64,000 nt of DNA from Actinoallomurus purpureus. Its GTDB lineage: Bacteria > Actinomycetota > Actinomycetes > Streptosporangiales > Streptosporangiaceae. Below, piece by piece: positions 53,591-62,990 of the stretch. Below the pieces are notes generated by a model that saw nothing but the letters and a program-made list of their open reading frames with translations, had not been told where the DNA came from and did not search any database. Within the stretch, counting starts at the first letter, position 1. Each line of letters begins with the position of its first letter. The DNA lies in assembly GCF_024055795.1 (NCBI RefSeq), contig NZ_JAMXMY010000024.1, positions 62,001 through 126,000 of the forward strand, in the 5' to 3' direction. A program made the translations under genes and the position numbers.

Positions 53591-54643
53591 GTGATGGACT
53601 CGATGCCCACCATCGGTGACCTCGAGGACGACCCTTCCGCCCCTTCCCGGGGTGACCTCGCGTCCTCCTGGAAGGGAGTGTTCCGGCGCCGCGGGTCGCG
53701 CCTGGGCGTGGGAATCCCCCTCGGCCTGGCGGTGACCGGCGCGACGGTCGCGGTCGCGCTGTCCGTCGGGTCGGCGCACACCGGCCGGTCCCACGCGCCG
53801 TCCGGCCGGGACGTCCTCCTCGCGGCCGCCACCGCCGTGGACAACTTGGGGGAAGCGGCGACCGGCAACTACTGGAGAGTCGTCGAGATCGGCCGGTACA
53901 CGCTCGATTCCAGGAGCGGCGGAGAAGGTCCGATCGAGGTACGGGTCCGGGACGGGATCTGGCTCGCCGCGACCGGTGGGCAGAGCGTCGCGTATCGCCA
54001 GTGTCTCGGTGCACGCCCCCTGACCGCGGCCGAGCGGGCACAGCGGGCCGGCCGGCCTGCCCGGGGTTGGCCGGCGGACTCCGCCGCCGCGCGGATCTGC
54101 GCGCGAGGGCCCGGACCGGCGGAGCGGAGCGCCGACCTCACGACCGCCACCGACTACCGTCTCGCGGACGTCCCCGTCTCGTCGATCTGGCTGGACAACC
54201 TCTCGCCCGAGGCCGCCGTCCTGCGTCGCCAGGTCGAGGCGAAGCTCGCGACGGCGCACCGGGGCGGCCTGGGCGTGTTCGGTCACGTCGTTCTCCCGCA
54301 GCTGACGGCCGATCTGCCGCTCCGTCATGAGATCCGCGCGGCGGTGCTGCGGATGATGGCCGACCTGCCGGGCGTACGTGCCGTGGGCAAGGTGGAGGAC
54401 GCGCTCGGCCGTACGGGGCAGGGCGTGGCGATCAGCGGCCTGGGCCTCGACGGGACCGAACTGCGCTGGATCATGGATCCCGAGACGGGCGGCGTCCTGG
54501 GTGTCCAGGAGGTCGTGACCGGTCCGGGGCGCCGCCCGGCGGGAGCGATCGTCGCCGAGAAGGCGTACGCGTCGGCGGCCTGGACCGACGACACACCCGA
54601 CGCCGATGCTGCGGCCGCCCTCGTGGCGCGGGGCGGTGACTAA
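53591..54643 (+). CDS. CU044_5270-family protein (sigma-factor-linked membrane protein)
   Basis: A 350-residue protein. Start GTG 53591 (or ATG 53594) with GGAAGGGAG. The cytoplasmic N-terminus is followed by one membrane helix (LGVGIPLGLAVTGATVAVAL, ~40-60). A large extracellular part carries family segments: GRDVLLAAATAVDNLGEAAT, YWRVVEIGRY, AVLRMMADLPGVRAVGKVED, LGRTGQGVAISGL and ELRWIMDPETGGVLGVQEVV. Such genes normally follow an ECF sigma gene; here only its stub remains (52539). The role is presumed signal input or anti-sigma-like. Its original partner is lost, so its present function is unclear. Confidence 0.8.
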   Translation: MMDSMPTIGDLEDDPSAPSRGDLASSWKGVFRRRGSRLGVGIPLGLAVTGATVAVALSVGSAHTGRSHAPSGRDVLLAAATAVDNLGEAATGNYWRVVEIGRYTLDSRSGGEGPIEVRVRDGIWLAATGGQSVAYRQCLGARPLTAAERAQRAGRPARGWPADSAAARICARGPGPAERSADLTTATDYRLADVPVSSIWLDNLSPEAAVLRRQVEAKLATAHRGGLGVFGHVVLPQLTADLPLRHEIRAAVLRMMADLPGVRAVGKVEDALGRTGQGVAISGLGLDGTELRWIMDPETGGVLGVQEVVTGPGRRPAGAIVAEKAYASAAWTDDTPDADAAAALVARGGD

Positions 54644-54879
54644 GTGCCCGAGGAGGGGTGCGCGCCGCAGGACGCCGACGTCGTACGCCACCTCCCGTGA
54701 GCGGCGATCGCCCCGGTCACGGCGTGGCCGGGGCGGTTCGGGGGTGAAGAGTTTCGATCCGCTCCCTGGCGGTGTCCCATGAAGCTACTGCTCGGTAGAA
54801 TTCGCGGGTCCCAAGTCGATGGCTGTCAGTCGCGAGCCGTACGCTGATTGCCAAGGCCGTACCTCAGGAGGGCGGAACA

Positions 54880-57012
54880 TTGGTTCTCAGGTTGATCATC
54901 GGGCTTGCCGCAACGGTGGTCGCGCTGGTGTTCGCCGTTCGGCGGGTCCTGTTCCTCTACAGGCTCGCGACGAACGGCCAGCCCGCCCCCGACCGCATCG
55001 CGCTCGCCAAGGCGAACGTCGGTGAGGACGTCAAGCTGCAGGCCGTGGAGGTCCTCGGGCAGAGGAAGCTGCTCAAGTGGACCGTGCCCGGCCTCGCCCA
55101 CTTCTTCGTCATGTGGGCGTTCTTCATCCTCGCCAGCGTCTACCTGGAGGCGTACGGCGCGCTGTTCTTCGGGCTGGACTTCCACATCCCGCTGGTCGGC
55201 AAGTGGGGCGTGCTGGGCTTCCTGCAGGACTTCATCGCGGTGGCCGCGCTGCTCGGTCTGATCGCCTTCTCGGTCATCCGGATCAAGAACTCCCCGAAGA
55301 AGCTCGACCGCAAGTCACGCTTCAAGGGCTCGCACCTCGGCGGCGCCTGGCTCGTCCTGTTCATGATCTTCAACGTGATCTGGACGATGTTCCTGTTCCG
55401 GGGCGCGGGCGTGGCGACGGGCAACTTCCCGTACGGGAACGCGGCGTTCATGTCGCACCTGGTCGGCAACGGCCTCAAGGGGCTGGGTCACGACACCGCC
55501 GAGGCGCTGGAGTCGGTCGGCCTGCTGCTGCACATCGGCGTCATGCTGGTGTTCCTGATCATCGTGCTGAACTCCAAGCACCTGCACATCTTCGTCGCGC
55601 CGCTCAACGTGCTGTTCAAGCGCCGCCCGGACGGTCTCGGCGCGGTACAGCCGATGATGAGCGACGGCAAGCCGATCGACTTCGAGGAGGCCGACCCGGA
55701 CGAGGACACCTTCGGGCGCGGCAAGATCGAGGACTTCACCTGGAAGGGCTACCTCGACTTCGCCTCCTGCACCGAGTGCGGCCGCTGCCAGTCGCAGTGC
55801 CCCGCGTGGAACACCGGCAAGCCGCTGTCGCCGAAGACCCTCATCATGGACCTGCGCGACCACGCGATGGCGAAGGCGCCGTACATCTTCGCCTCCGAGG
55901 AGGAGCGGGAGAACCTCCCCGAGGACGTCCTGAAGGAGGCGGGCCGCCCGCTGGTCGGCGGTGCCGACGTCATGGGCGTCATCGACCCCGACGTGCTGTG
56001 GTCCTGCACCAACTGCGGCGCCTGCGTCGAGCAGTGCCCGGTGGACATCGAGCACATCGACCACATCGTCGACATGCGTCGCTACCAGGTCATGATCGAG
56101 TCGAGCTTCCCGTCCGAGGCGGGCGTGATGCTCAAGAACCTCGAGAACAAGGGCAACCCCTGGGGCATGTCCGAGATGAAGCGCCTCGACTGGATCGAGG
56201 ATCTTGACTTTGAGGTGCCGGTCGTCGAGGAGAAGATGCCGGAGGACACCGAGTACCTCTTCTGGGTCGGGTGCGCCGGTGCCCTGGAGGACCGCGCCAA
56301 GAAGACCACCAAGGCCATCGCGGAGCTGCTGCACATCGCGGGCGTGAAGTTCGCGGTGCTCGGCCCGATGGAGGCCTGCTCCGGTGACCCGGCCCGCCGC
56401 CTGGGCATGGAGTTCGTCTTCCAGATGCTCGCCCAGCAGAACGTCGAGACGCTCAACGAGGCGGGCGTCAAGAAGATCGTGGCGTCCTGCCCGCACTGCT
56501 TCAACACGCTCGCCAACGAGTACCCGCAGCTCGGCGGCACGTACGAGGTCGTGCACCACACCCAGCTGCTGTCGCACCTGGTCGAGACCGGCAAGCTCAC
56601 GCCGGTCACGCCGATCGACGAGAAGATCACCTACCACGACCCGTGCTTCCTCGGCCGGCACAACAAGGTGTACGCCCAGCCGCGCGACATCATGGCCCAG
56701 GTCCCCGGCGTCAAGACCCAGGAGATGCACCGCTGCAAGGAGCGGGGCTTCTGCTGCGGTGCCGGTGGCGCGCGGATGTGGATGGAGGAGCGCATCGGCA
56801 AGCGCATCAACACCGAGCGCGTCGAGGAGGCGCTGGAGACCGACCCGGACACCGTCTCCACGGCCTGCCCGTTCTGCCTCGTCATGCTCGGCGACGCCAT
56901 CAACGAGAAGAAGAACAGCGGCGGCGCCAAGGAGTCCCTCGAGGTCGTCGACGTCGCCCAGCTGCTGATCAAGTCGGTCAAGGGCGAGCCCGCCCCCGCA
57001 GCCGCCGAGTAG
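54880..57012 (+). CDS. Membrane-bound (Fe-S) oxidoreductase, EtfD-like
   Basis: A 710-residue protein. TTG 54880 is chosen for the AGGAGGG at 54866-54872. The N-terminal ~250 residues contain five or six membrane helices of cytochrome-b/NarI style (PGLAHFFVMWAFFILASVYL, VGLLLHIGVMLVFLIIVLN). Then come two [4Fe-4S] motifs (SCTECGRCQSQCP ~298; SCTNCGACVEQCP ~376) and two CCG heterodisulfide-reductase-type domains ending ASCPHCFNTLANEYP and RCKERGFCCGAGGARMWME. This is the layout of mycobacterial EtfD (Rv0338c type), which passes electrons from ETF (acyl-CoA dehydrogenation) to menaquinone. Monocistronic with terminator. Confidence 0.92.
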   Translation: MVLRLIIGLAATVVALVFAVRRVLFLYRLATNGQPAPDRIALAKANVGEDVKLQAVEVLGQRKLLKWTVPGLAHFFVMWAFFILASVYLEAYGALFFGLDFHIPLVGKWGVLGFLQDFIAVAALLGLIAFSVIRIKNSPKKLDRKSRFKGSHLGGAWLVLFMIFNVIWTMFLFRGAGVATGNFPYGNAAFMSHLVGNGLKGLGHDTAEALESVGLLLHIGVMLVFLIIVLNSKHLHIFVAPLNVLFKRRPDGLGAVQPMMSDGKPIDFEEADPDEDTFGRGKIEDFTWKGYLDFASCTECGRCQSQCPAWNTGKPLSPKTLIMDLRDHAMAKAPYIFASEEERENLPEDVLKEAGRPLVGGADVMGVIDPDVLWSCTNCGACVEQCPVDIEHIDHIVDMRRYQVMIESSFPSEAGVMLKNLENKGNPWGMSEMKRLDWIEDLDFEVPVVEEKMPEDTEYLFWVGCAGALEDRAKKTTKAIAELLHIAGVKFAVLGPMEACSGDPARRLGMEFVFQMLAQQNVETLNEAGVKKIVASCPHCFNTLANEYPQLGGTYEVVHHTQLLSHLVETGKLTPVTPIDEKITYHDPCFLGRHNKVYAQPRDIMAQVPGVKTQEMHRCKERGFCCGAGGARMWMEERIGKRINTERVEEALETDPDTVSTACPFCLVMLGDAINEKKNSGGAKESLEVVDVAQLLIKSVKGEPAPAAAE

Positions 57013-57034
57013 GCATACCGGCCGGACCTCCGAA

Positions 57035-57071
57035 AAGGGCCCGTCACCGCAGTGAGCGGTGACGGGCCCTT
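57035..57071 (+). terminator. Terminator of the Fe-S oxidoreductase gene
   Basis: A perfect 16-bp stem AAGGGCCCGTCACCGC (57035-57050) with its complement (57056-57071), AGTGA loop, 22 bp after the stop. Ends TTCGGG rather than a T-run. Confidence 0.85.
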
Positions 57072-57082
57072 CGGGCATGAAA

Positions 57083-57130
57083 AAGGCGGTGCCATCCCGG
57101 GGGAGCGGGGAGTTGGGATGGCACCGCCTT
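57083..57130 (-). terminator. Candidate terminator of the proVWX operon
   Basis: A perfect 16-bp stem AAGGCGGTGCCATCCC (57083-57098) with its complement (57115-57130). Read on the minus strand it is followed by TTTTT, a true intrinsic terminator. It lies 180 bp beyond the proWX stop and 12 bp from the oppositely facing terminator at 57035-57071. Confidence 0.8.
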
Positions 57131-57310
57131 GACGTACCCACCAGATGTGACGAAGACCACAAGAGTAGACGTCAACCAGATTGGTCGGTAACGCGTCGTC
57201 CGAAACTATCGACTTTGCTCCGGGTTGGCCACCCGTTGTGGAAAGAATCACGGGTGCCGTCGCTGACCGGGCGAGCGCCGGGCCCGGGTTGGCCGGGCCC
57301 GGCGGCCGGA

Positions 57311-59068
57311 TCAGCCCGTCAGCTTCTTGACGATGTCGGGATGCTGCTTCTCCCACTCGGCGACGCCCTGGGCGGGCTTGTCCTTGTACTTGTTCATCAC
57401 CAGGTCCTCGAGCGGGAACAGGTCCGTATCGGTCATCCGGAAGTTCTTCAGCCAGGAGTTCACCTGCGGGAAGTCCTTGGCGAAGCCCTGACGACCGAGC
57501 GTGTGGACCTTCTCCGCCGAGCCGAAGGCGTTCTGCGGGTCGGCCAGCGGCTTGATCGGGAACTTGGTGTACGCCCAGTGCGGCTTCCACAGCGTCACCA
57601 CGATCGGCTGCTTGCTCTGGACGGAGCGGTTCAGCTCCGCGAGCATCGCCGCCGTGCTGCTCTCCAGGACCTTGTAGTCGCCGAGGCCGTACCCGGGCAG
57701 CACCTTGTTCTTGACGATCTTCATCTCGCCGGCGCCCGGCTCGATCCCGACCACGCGACCCTTGTACCGGGCGCTCTGTCCCTTGAGGTCGGCGACGGAG
57801 CTCGCCGGGTCGTCCTTCAGGACCGCCAGCTGCATGCTGGCGTTCTGGTACCAGGTCCCGATGTCGGTGATCTTGTTCTTGTACCGGTTGTAGTAGTCGG
57901 CGTGCGTCGCGGGCAGCCACGCGTCGAAGAACAGGTCGATGTCGCCCTGGCCGAGCCCGGCGAACAGCGGACCGGCGTCGACCTGCTTGAGCGTGACCTG
58001 GTAGCCCTTCTTCTCCAGCTGCGCCTTCCACAGCTGCGTGACGGCGATGTCCTCGTCCCACGGGATGTAGCCGATGGTGATCGGCTTGCCCTTACTGCCA
58101 CCGCCGGAGCCCACGACGCCGAGCGTCGCGGCCAGCAGGGCGAACACCACCACGCCGGACAGGGCCAGCGCCGGACGCGGGCGGTACCGCAGGACGGAGG
58201 ACACGCCTCCGTGCACGGCCCGCTCGGCGTGCCGTCGGGCGGCCGGCGCGAGACGCTGCCCGAGGGCGCTGGTCATCCGGTCCAGGACGATCGCCAGCAG
58301 CACGACCGCCAGGCCGGACTCGGCGCCCGCCCCGAGGTTGTACTGCGTGATCGCACCGAAGACGTTCGCGCCGAGTCCCTCGGCGCCGACCATGCCCGCG
58401 ATGACGACCATGGACAGCGACAGCATGATGACCTGGTTGACCCCGGTCATGATGGTCGGCAGCGCCAGCGGCAGCTGTACACGCGTGAGGATCCGCGATG
58501 ACGGCGCGCCGAACGCCTCGGCCGCCTCGACCATCTCCCGGTCGACCTGCTTGATGCCGAGCTCGGTCAGGCGTACGCCCGGCGGGATGGAGAAGATCAT
58601 CGTGGCGATCACGCCCGGCACCTCGCCGAGCCCGAAGAACGAGATCGCCGGGATCAGGTAGACGAAGGCCGGCATGGTCTGCATGAAGTCCAGCACCGGC
58701 CGCGCCACCGCGCCGAACTTCGGCACGCGTGCGCTGAGGATGCCCAACGGGATGCCGACGATGAGCGCGGCGCCGCTGGCGACCAGCACCAGCGCCAGCG
58801 TCTCCATCGCCGCGTTCCACTGGCCGAGCGCGTCGATCAGCATCAGGCCGACGAACGCCAGGACGCCCGCGAGCAGGCCGCGCAGCCACCAGCACAGCAT
58901 CGCGACCAGGGCCGCGAACGCCAGCGACGGCGGGGCGGTCAGCACGTGACCCAGCCCGTGAACGACGCCGCCGACCACGTCACTGATCGCGCTGAACACC
59001 GGCCTGCCGTGCTTGGTCAGAAAGTTGACCGCGTCGGTGACCCAGCCACCGAGGGGGATCCTAGGCAT
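57311..59068 (-). CDS. proW: Glycine betaine ABC permease fused to its binding protein (ProW-ProX)
   Basis: 585 residues. The N-terminal half is the permease: several helices (FAALVAMLCWWLRGLLAGVL, AMETLALVLVASGAALIVGIP) with the EAA-type loop VEAAEAFGAPSSRILTRVQL and PLALPTIMTGVNQVIMLSLS. A further helix (LALSGVVVFALLAATLGVVG, ~300) tethers the C-terminal OpuAC-type substrate domain (~320-585; KGKPITIGYIPWDEDIAVTQ, DLFFDAWLPATHADYYNRYK, NSWLKNFRMTDTDLFPLEDL). Such fusions occur in OpuA-type osmoprotectant importers. It overlaps proV by 8 bp. Aromatic cage residues are plausible but not proven. Confidence 0.93.
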   Translation of the reverse strand: MPRIPLGGWVTDAVNFLTKHGRPVFSAISDVVGGVVHGLGHVLTAPPSLAFAALVAMLCWWLRGLLAGVLAFVGLMLIDALGQWNAAMETLALVLVASGAALIVGIPLGILSARVPKFGAVARPVLDFMQTMPAFVYLIPAISFFGLGEVPGVIATMIFSIPPGVRLTELGIKQVDREMVEAAEAFGAPSSRILTRVQLPLALPTIMTGVNQVIMLSLSMVVIAGMVGAEGLGANVFGAITQYNLGAGAESGLAVVLLAIVLDRMTSALGQRLAPAARRHAERAVHGGVSSVLRYRPRPALALSGVVVFALLAATLGVVGSGGGSKGKPITIGYIPWDEDIAVTQLWKAQLEKKGYQVTLKQVDAGPLFAGLGQGDIDLFFDAWLPATHADYYNRYKNKITDIGTWYQNASMQLAVLKDDPASSVADLKGQSARYKGRVVGIEPGAGEMKIVKNKVLPGYGLGDYKVLESSTAAMLAELNRSVQSKQPIVVTLWKPHWAYTKFPIKPLADPQNAFGSAEKVHTLGRQGFAKDFPQVNSWLKNFRMTDTDLFPLEDLVMNKYKDKPAQGVAEWEKQHPDIVKKLTG

Positions 59069-60311
59069 CGGCGGTCACCTCCGTGTGAGCCGTCGCCGCC
59101 GAGGCGGGCGCGGCCTCCCCGGTGTGGCCGTTGCCGTTCAGGTTGCCCAGCGCGGCGAGCAGCGTCACCCTCGGGATCACGCCGAGCAGCTTGTCGGTCC
59201 GGTCGGTGACGGGCACGGGCAGCGGGCTCTCCGCGCACAGGGTGAACAGGTCGGCGACGGCGGTGTCGGGGTCGACCGGCTGCAGACCGTCCTCGATGAT
59301 GCCGTCGAGGGTGTTGTGGCCCTCCCGTACGGCCTTGGCCGCGGGCTCGGCGAACACCACGCCCACCAGCCGCCGGTCACGGCTCACCACGAACGCGAAG
59401 GACGTCTGCTGCTCCCGCATGACGCGTACGGCCGCGCGGGGGCCGCCGTTCGCGTCCACGACGGAGATCGGCTTGTCCATGACCGAGCGCGCGGTGAGGA
59501 TCCGCGTACGGTCGACGTCGGCGACGAACTGCGCGACGTAGTCGTTGGCCGGGTCGGTGAGGATCTCCTCGGCGGTGCCGATCTGCATCACGCGTCCGTT
59601 GCGGAGCATGGCGACTCGGTCGCCGAGCCGCATCGCCTCGTTCAGGTCGTGCGTGATGAAGACGATCGTCTTGCCGAGCTCGCCCTGAAGTTCGAGCAGC
59701 AGGTCCTGCATCTCCCGACGGATCAGCGGGTCGAGGGCGCTGAACGCCTCGTCCATCAGCAGGATGTCCGTCTCGGCCGCGAGCGCCCGGGCGATGCCCA
59801 CCCGCTGCTGCATGCCGCCGGACAGCTGGTCGGGATAGCGGTCCTCCCAACCGTCGAGACCGACGTAGGCCAGGAACTCCTTGGCCTTGGTCAGCCGTTC
59901 CTGTTTTGGAACGTTCCGAACCTCAAGCCCGTACGCCGCGTTCTCCAGGACGGTGCGGTGGGGGAAGAGAGCGAAGTGCTGGAAGACCATGCTGACCTTC
60001 TCCTGACGGAGCCGGCGCAGGTCCTTCCCGCCGATGGCGGTGATGTCGACACCGTCGATCTCGATGCTGCCGGCCGTCGGCTCGAGCAGGCCGTTCAGCA
60101 TGCGGATCAGCGTTGACTTGCCGGAGCCCGACAGCCCCATGACGACGAAGATCTCGCCCTCGTTCACTTCGAACGAGACGTCGGCGACGGCCGCGGTCAC
60201 ACCCATGCGGCGAAGCTCGTCGGGTTCGGCTCCTTGACGGATCTTTCGGAGGGCTTCGGCCGACCTACGGCCGAAGATCTTTGACACATGTTGCGCGCGG
60301 ATTCTGGGCAC
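59061..60311 (-). CDS. proV: Glycine betaine/proline ABC transporter ATPase
   Basis: 416 residues from GTG 60311 (GGAAGG five bases upstream). ABC ATPase with Walker [10 protein letters not shown] (~67), signature [15 protein letters not shown], Walker [15 protein letters not shown] and the H-loop [10 protein letters not shown]. The early segment [20 protein letters not shown] is typical of ProV/OpuAA. The C-terminal ~120 residues are two CBS domains ([60 protein letters not shown]), sensors of ionic strength in OpuA. First gene of the operon, with a CRP-like site upstream (60440). Confidence 0.95.
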   Translation of the reverse strand: MPRIRAQHVSKIFGRRSAEALRKIRQGAEPDELRRMGVTAAVADVSFEVNEGEIFVVMGLSGSGKSTLIRMLNGLLEPTAGSIEIDGVDITAIGGKDLRRLRQEKVSMVFQHFALFPHRTVLENAAYGLEVRNVPKQERLTKAKEFLAYVGLDGWEDRYPDQLSGGMQQRVGIARALAAETDILLMDEAFSALDPLIRREMQDLLLELQGELGKTIVFITHDLNEAMRLGDRVAMLRNGRVMQIGTAEEILTDPANDYVAQFVADVDRTRILTARSVMDKPISVVDANGGPRAAVRVMREQQTSFAFVVSRDRRLVGVVFAEPAAKAVREGHNTLDGIIEDGLQPVDPDTAVADLFTLCAESPLPVPVTDRTDKLLGVIPRVTLLAALGNLNGNGHTGEAAPASAATAHTEVTADA

Positions 60312-60625
60312 ATCGTCCTTCCGATCCGGCCGCGCCGCCGCCCAGAGGTCATCGTCCCCGTCGGACCGCGCGGCTGTCTGTGCGAGCCGCGGTGCCCGCT
60401 CCACCACCGGCTCGCCTGTACGACCCAGGGGAAACAAGATGTGACGCACGTCACTCTTGCGGTCGCCAACCGACCGAATGGGTCATGCGTCAGGGAACCT
60501 TAGCGGCAGGCGAAAAGTAATGCACATCCGTGTGCGAACGATCACAATGCGCTAATGATCGGTTTAAGCGCCACGAATCAGGGAAGCAGGCGCGAGAAGC
60601 ACGGCCATATCGGCCCTGTGCCGCG
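60312..60625. other. Intergenic control region of proV
   Basis: 314 bp. Contains the CRP-like palindrome at 60440-60455 and AT-richer sequence at 60500-60560 that should hold the proV promoter. No gene is seen. A c-di-AMP riboswitch, common before osmolyte transporters, was looked for and not found. Confidence 0.5.
60440..60455. promoter_or_regulatory. CRP/FNR-like palindrome upstream of proV
   Basis: TGTGACGCACGTCACT matches TGTGA-N6-TCACA at 9 of the 10 fixed bases and is about 130-145 bp upstream of the proV start. A CRP-type regulator (as in Streptomyces) is the likely binder. Confidence 0.55.
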
Positions 60626-61339
60626 TCAGCGATAGAGGCCCGGGTCGCCCGGTCCGTAGATCCGGAAACGGTCCAGATCGGTCGTGACGCCATCCACCCC
60701 GTGCGCCAGCTCCAGCGCGGCCGACGCCGCCAGTCGTACGAAACGGGGATCACGTTGCCCCGCGATGCCGAACCGGTAGCCGTGCAGCCCCGGCTCCCGC
60801 CGCATCGGCCCGAGCGCCAGCGGCAGCAACCAGCGCAGGCTCGGCACCTCCGGCCCGTCACAGCGGATGTTGATCGGCGCGTGCGGCGTGGTGAGGAAGA
60901 AAGAGCCGTCCTCCTCGGGCCCGTCCGGAACCAGACCGGGGATGAAGGCGCTGAGCCGCGCCGCGAGCTCCCCCGGCGACACCTTCCGCGGCGTGTGGAC
61001 GACGACGACCTCCGTCGGGTCGTCGGCCACCAGCTGCTGCGGCAGATGCGCGTACCCGCCGAACCGGCGCGCCAGCCCACGCGCCAGCCAGTTTTGGAAC
61101 GGTCCCGAGTCGCTGGCCACGAAGGCGTGACCCTGCGGCAGATTGCCCTTGGCGGCGAGGTCGGGTGTCACCGGCTGCGGCCCCGCCAGCCGTACGCCGG
61201 CCCCGAACGCGACCCCGCCGTCGACCGGCGCGGCCCCCGGATCGAAGATCCGGATCGCGGCGAGCCACCGCTGCGGCTCCGGCGGCCGTGGCAGCACCAC
61301 CGCCGGCACCTTGCGCAGCCGCCTGGCCGACACGCCCAT
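60626..61339 (-). CDS. Unknown protein translationally coupled to dcd
   Basis: A 237-residue soluble protein. ATG 61339 shares its first base with the dcd stop (TGATG), so translation is coupled. Segments: [80 protein letters not shown] and LHGYRFGIAGQRDPRFVRLA. The sequence looks globular and conserved, with no signal peptide or membrane helix. No family is recognised. Position suggests a nucleotide-related role, which is inference. Confidence 0.65.
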   Translation of the reverse strand: MGVSARRLRKVPAVVLPRPPEPQRWLAAIRIFDPGAAPVDGGVAFGAGVRLAGPQPVTPDLAAKGNLPQGHAFVASDSGPFQNWLARGLARRFGGYAHLPQQLVADDPTEVVVVHTPRKVSPGELAARLSAFIPGLVPDGPEEDGSFFLTTPHAPINIRCDGPEVPSLRWLLPLALGPMRREPGLHGYRFGIAGQRDPRFVRLAASAALELAHGVDGVTTDLDRFRIYGPGDPGLYR

Positions 61340-61914
61340 CAGATGCGCGTGCGGTGAAAGTTGAGGTACGACCGCGACGGCGTCGGACCACGCTGATCCT
61401 GATAACGCGACCCGTGATGCTCGGAACCGTACGGATGCTCCACCGGAGAACTCGTCCGGAACAGGCACATCTGCCCGATCTTCATACCGGGCCACAGCTT
61501 GATCGGCAGCGTCGCGACGTTCGACAGCTCCAGCGTCACGTGCCCGCAGAACCCCGGGTCAATCCAGCCCGCCGTCGAGTGCGTCAACAACCCCAGGCGC
61601 CCGAGGCTGCTCTTCCCCTCCAGTCGCGCGGCCAGGTCGTCCGGCAGACCGAACACCTCGTACGTCGAGGCCAGCACGAACTCCCCCGGATGCAGGATGA
61701 ACGCCTGATCCGACTCCACGTCGACCTGCCGGGTGAGGTCGGGCTGCTCCACCGCCGGATCGATGTGCGGATACCTGTGGTTCTCGAACACCCGGAAGTA
61801 ACGGTCCAGGCGCACGTCCACACTGGACGGCTGAACCATCCCGGGCTCGAACGGATCGATCTTCATCCGTCCGGACTCGATCTCGGCCTTGAGATCACGA
61901 TCGGAGAGCAGCAC
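61339..61914 (-). CDS. dcd: dCTP deaminase
   Basis: A 191-residue enzyme of the dUTPase fold, converting dCTP to dUTP (or dUMP in bifunctional forms) for thymidylate synthesis. Seen: [37 protein letters not shown] (conserved SSVDVRL), [39 protein letters not shown] (catalytic Ser-Arg region), [15 protein letters not shown] and [13 protein letters not shown], plus a C-terminal lid. Normal length. Confidence 0.95.
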   Translation of the reverse strand: MLLSDRDLKAEIESGRMKIDPFEPGMVQPSSVDVRLDRYFRVFENHRYPHIDPAVEQPDLTRQVDVESDQAFILHPGEFVLASTYEVFGLPDDLAARLEGKSSLGRLGLLTHSTAGWIDPGFCGHVTLELSNVATLPIKLWPGMKIGQMCLFRTSSPVEHPYGSEHHGSRYQDQRGPTPSRSYLNFHRTRI

Positions 61915-62285
61915 GACAAGAAACTACCGGGTAATCACCCCGACACGTAAACGCCGGATCGGATCATCCGGAACCAGCGGCTGCTCGGACGCTGGCCGGG
62001 GACCACGGCGAACGGGGCCCGGGCACGACGGGTGTGGGTCCCTGAGGTCGGCGACACGCCCCGACATATGCCGCTATGGTCGCCTCCGCCGTGTGACACA
62101 CCCCGCGGCGGCGGCCGCGGGTCCTGATCATTGGCACCTACTGCGTCCCTATGCGCACCGGACGCCAACCGATCGGCACGGGCCGATTCGGCCGCCGAGT
62201 GATCCGGGCGGGAGCCGGAACCCCTGGGCATGAAGGGCGCGGGTTCCGGTAGCATGTGCGGGCGGTCCCTGAGAAGGCGACCGAT
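61915..62285. other. Intergenic region with tRNA-Gly promoter
   Basis: 371 bp between dcd and the tRNA, with no gene seen. TAGCAT (62250-62255) about 31 bp before the tRNA is a plausible -10 box for it; the left end holds the dcd promoter. Confidence 0.45.
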
Positions 62286-62359
62286 GCGGGTGTAGTTCAA
62301 TGGCAGAACTCCAGCTTCCCAAGCTGGTAGCGCGGGTTCGATTCCCGTCACCCGCTCCA
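62286..62359 (+). tRNA. tRNA-Gly (anticodon CCC)
   Basis: Full cloverleaf: acceptor GCGGGTG/CACCCGC, D-arm GTTC/GAAC, anticodon arm CCAGC-TTCCCAA-GCTGG (anticodon CCC, reads GGG), T-arm GCGGG-TTCGATT-CCCGT and encoded CCA. The stretch from the anticodon loop on is repeated at the end of the window (63986-64000), marking it as an integration target. Confidence 0.97.
62316..62359 (+). other. Attachment core at the tRNA end (attL candidate)
   Basis: TTCCCAAGCTGGTAG (62316-62330) is identical to the last 15 bases of the window (63986-64000). Integrases of actinomycete elements often use the segment from the anticodon loop to the tRNA 3' end, which would run to 62359. The identical bases start exactly at TTCCC; beyond 64000 cannot be seen. 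Confidence 0.6.
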
Positions 62360-62449
62360 ACAGCTAAGGCCCAGGTCAGGGCATGAATCCCGACCCGGGC
62401 CTTGATCGTTTTCGGGGCCTTAACGATCTCCCGTGCAATTAGCGTGCAA

Positions 62450-62990
62450 TTAGGCCACAGGCACCAGCACGCCCACCGCACCGCCGTCGCCGTCATCCTC
62501 GCGGTTGTCGCGCTGAGCCTTCAGGAGGGCATCGAGGCCCGGGGCGATCGCCTGGTCCGCCTTGTTGGTCGCGTGCTGGTAGATGATCGCGGCCCGAACG
62601 CTGGCGTGCCCCATCCGTGCCTTGAGGTCGGCCAGGCTCGTACCTGGAGCCGCCCACATGTTGCCTGTGTGGCGAAGATCGTGGAAGCGCAGGCCGGGAG
62701 CACCGAGCTTCTCCACGGCCGAGGTCCAGCCTGCCGCGACGCGGAAGTTGCTCCTCCGTGGGAGCTTGCCCTTTGGCCCCGCGAACAGGAAGGCGTCGCC
62801 CTCCTTGCCGACATAGGCGTCGAGGTGCTGCCGAAGCGCCGGAACGATGGCCCTGGGGATCGATACAGTCCGCCGACTGGCGAGCTCGACGGCAAGAAGC
62901 GCGTCCCCGAACCGTCGTGGTCCAGCCAGCGTAGGCACGACCACGACGGTTCGAGTTCGGAAACAAGCAATTACGATACCCAGCGCATGT
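62450..62990 (-). pseudogene. 5'-truncated tyrosine-recombinase integrase
   Basis: Only the catalytic domain remains, ~165-180 residues (ATG 62944 is internal; the open frame continues to ~62990). Seen: SRRTVSIPRAIVPALRQHLD, FLFAGPKGKLPRRSNF, the HDLRHT box (LRFHDLRHTGNMWA), ADLKARMGHASVRAAIIYQH with MGHAS and the catalytic Tyr region. The N-terminal SAM-like domain and the first catalytic Arg are missing. It lies beside tRNA-Gly and is transcribed toward it, as expected for the integrase of an element inserted there. Confidence 0.78.

Noticed and set aside
60312-60625. c-di-AMP (ydaO) riboswitch before proV
   Set aside because: The conserved cores of that riboswitch were not found by eye; only a CRP-like palindrome was seen.
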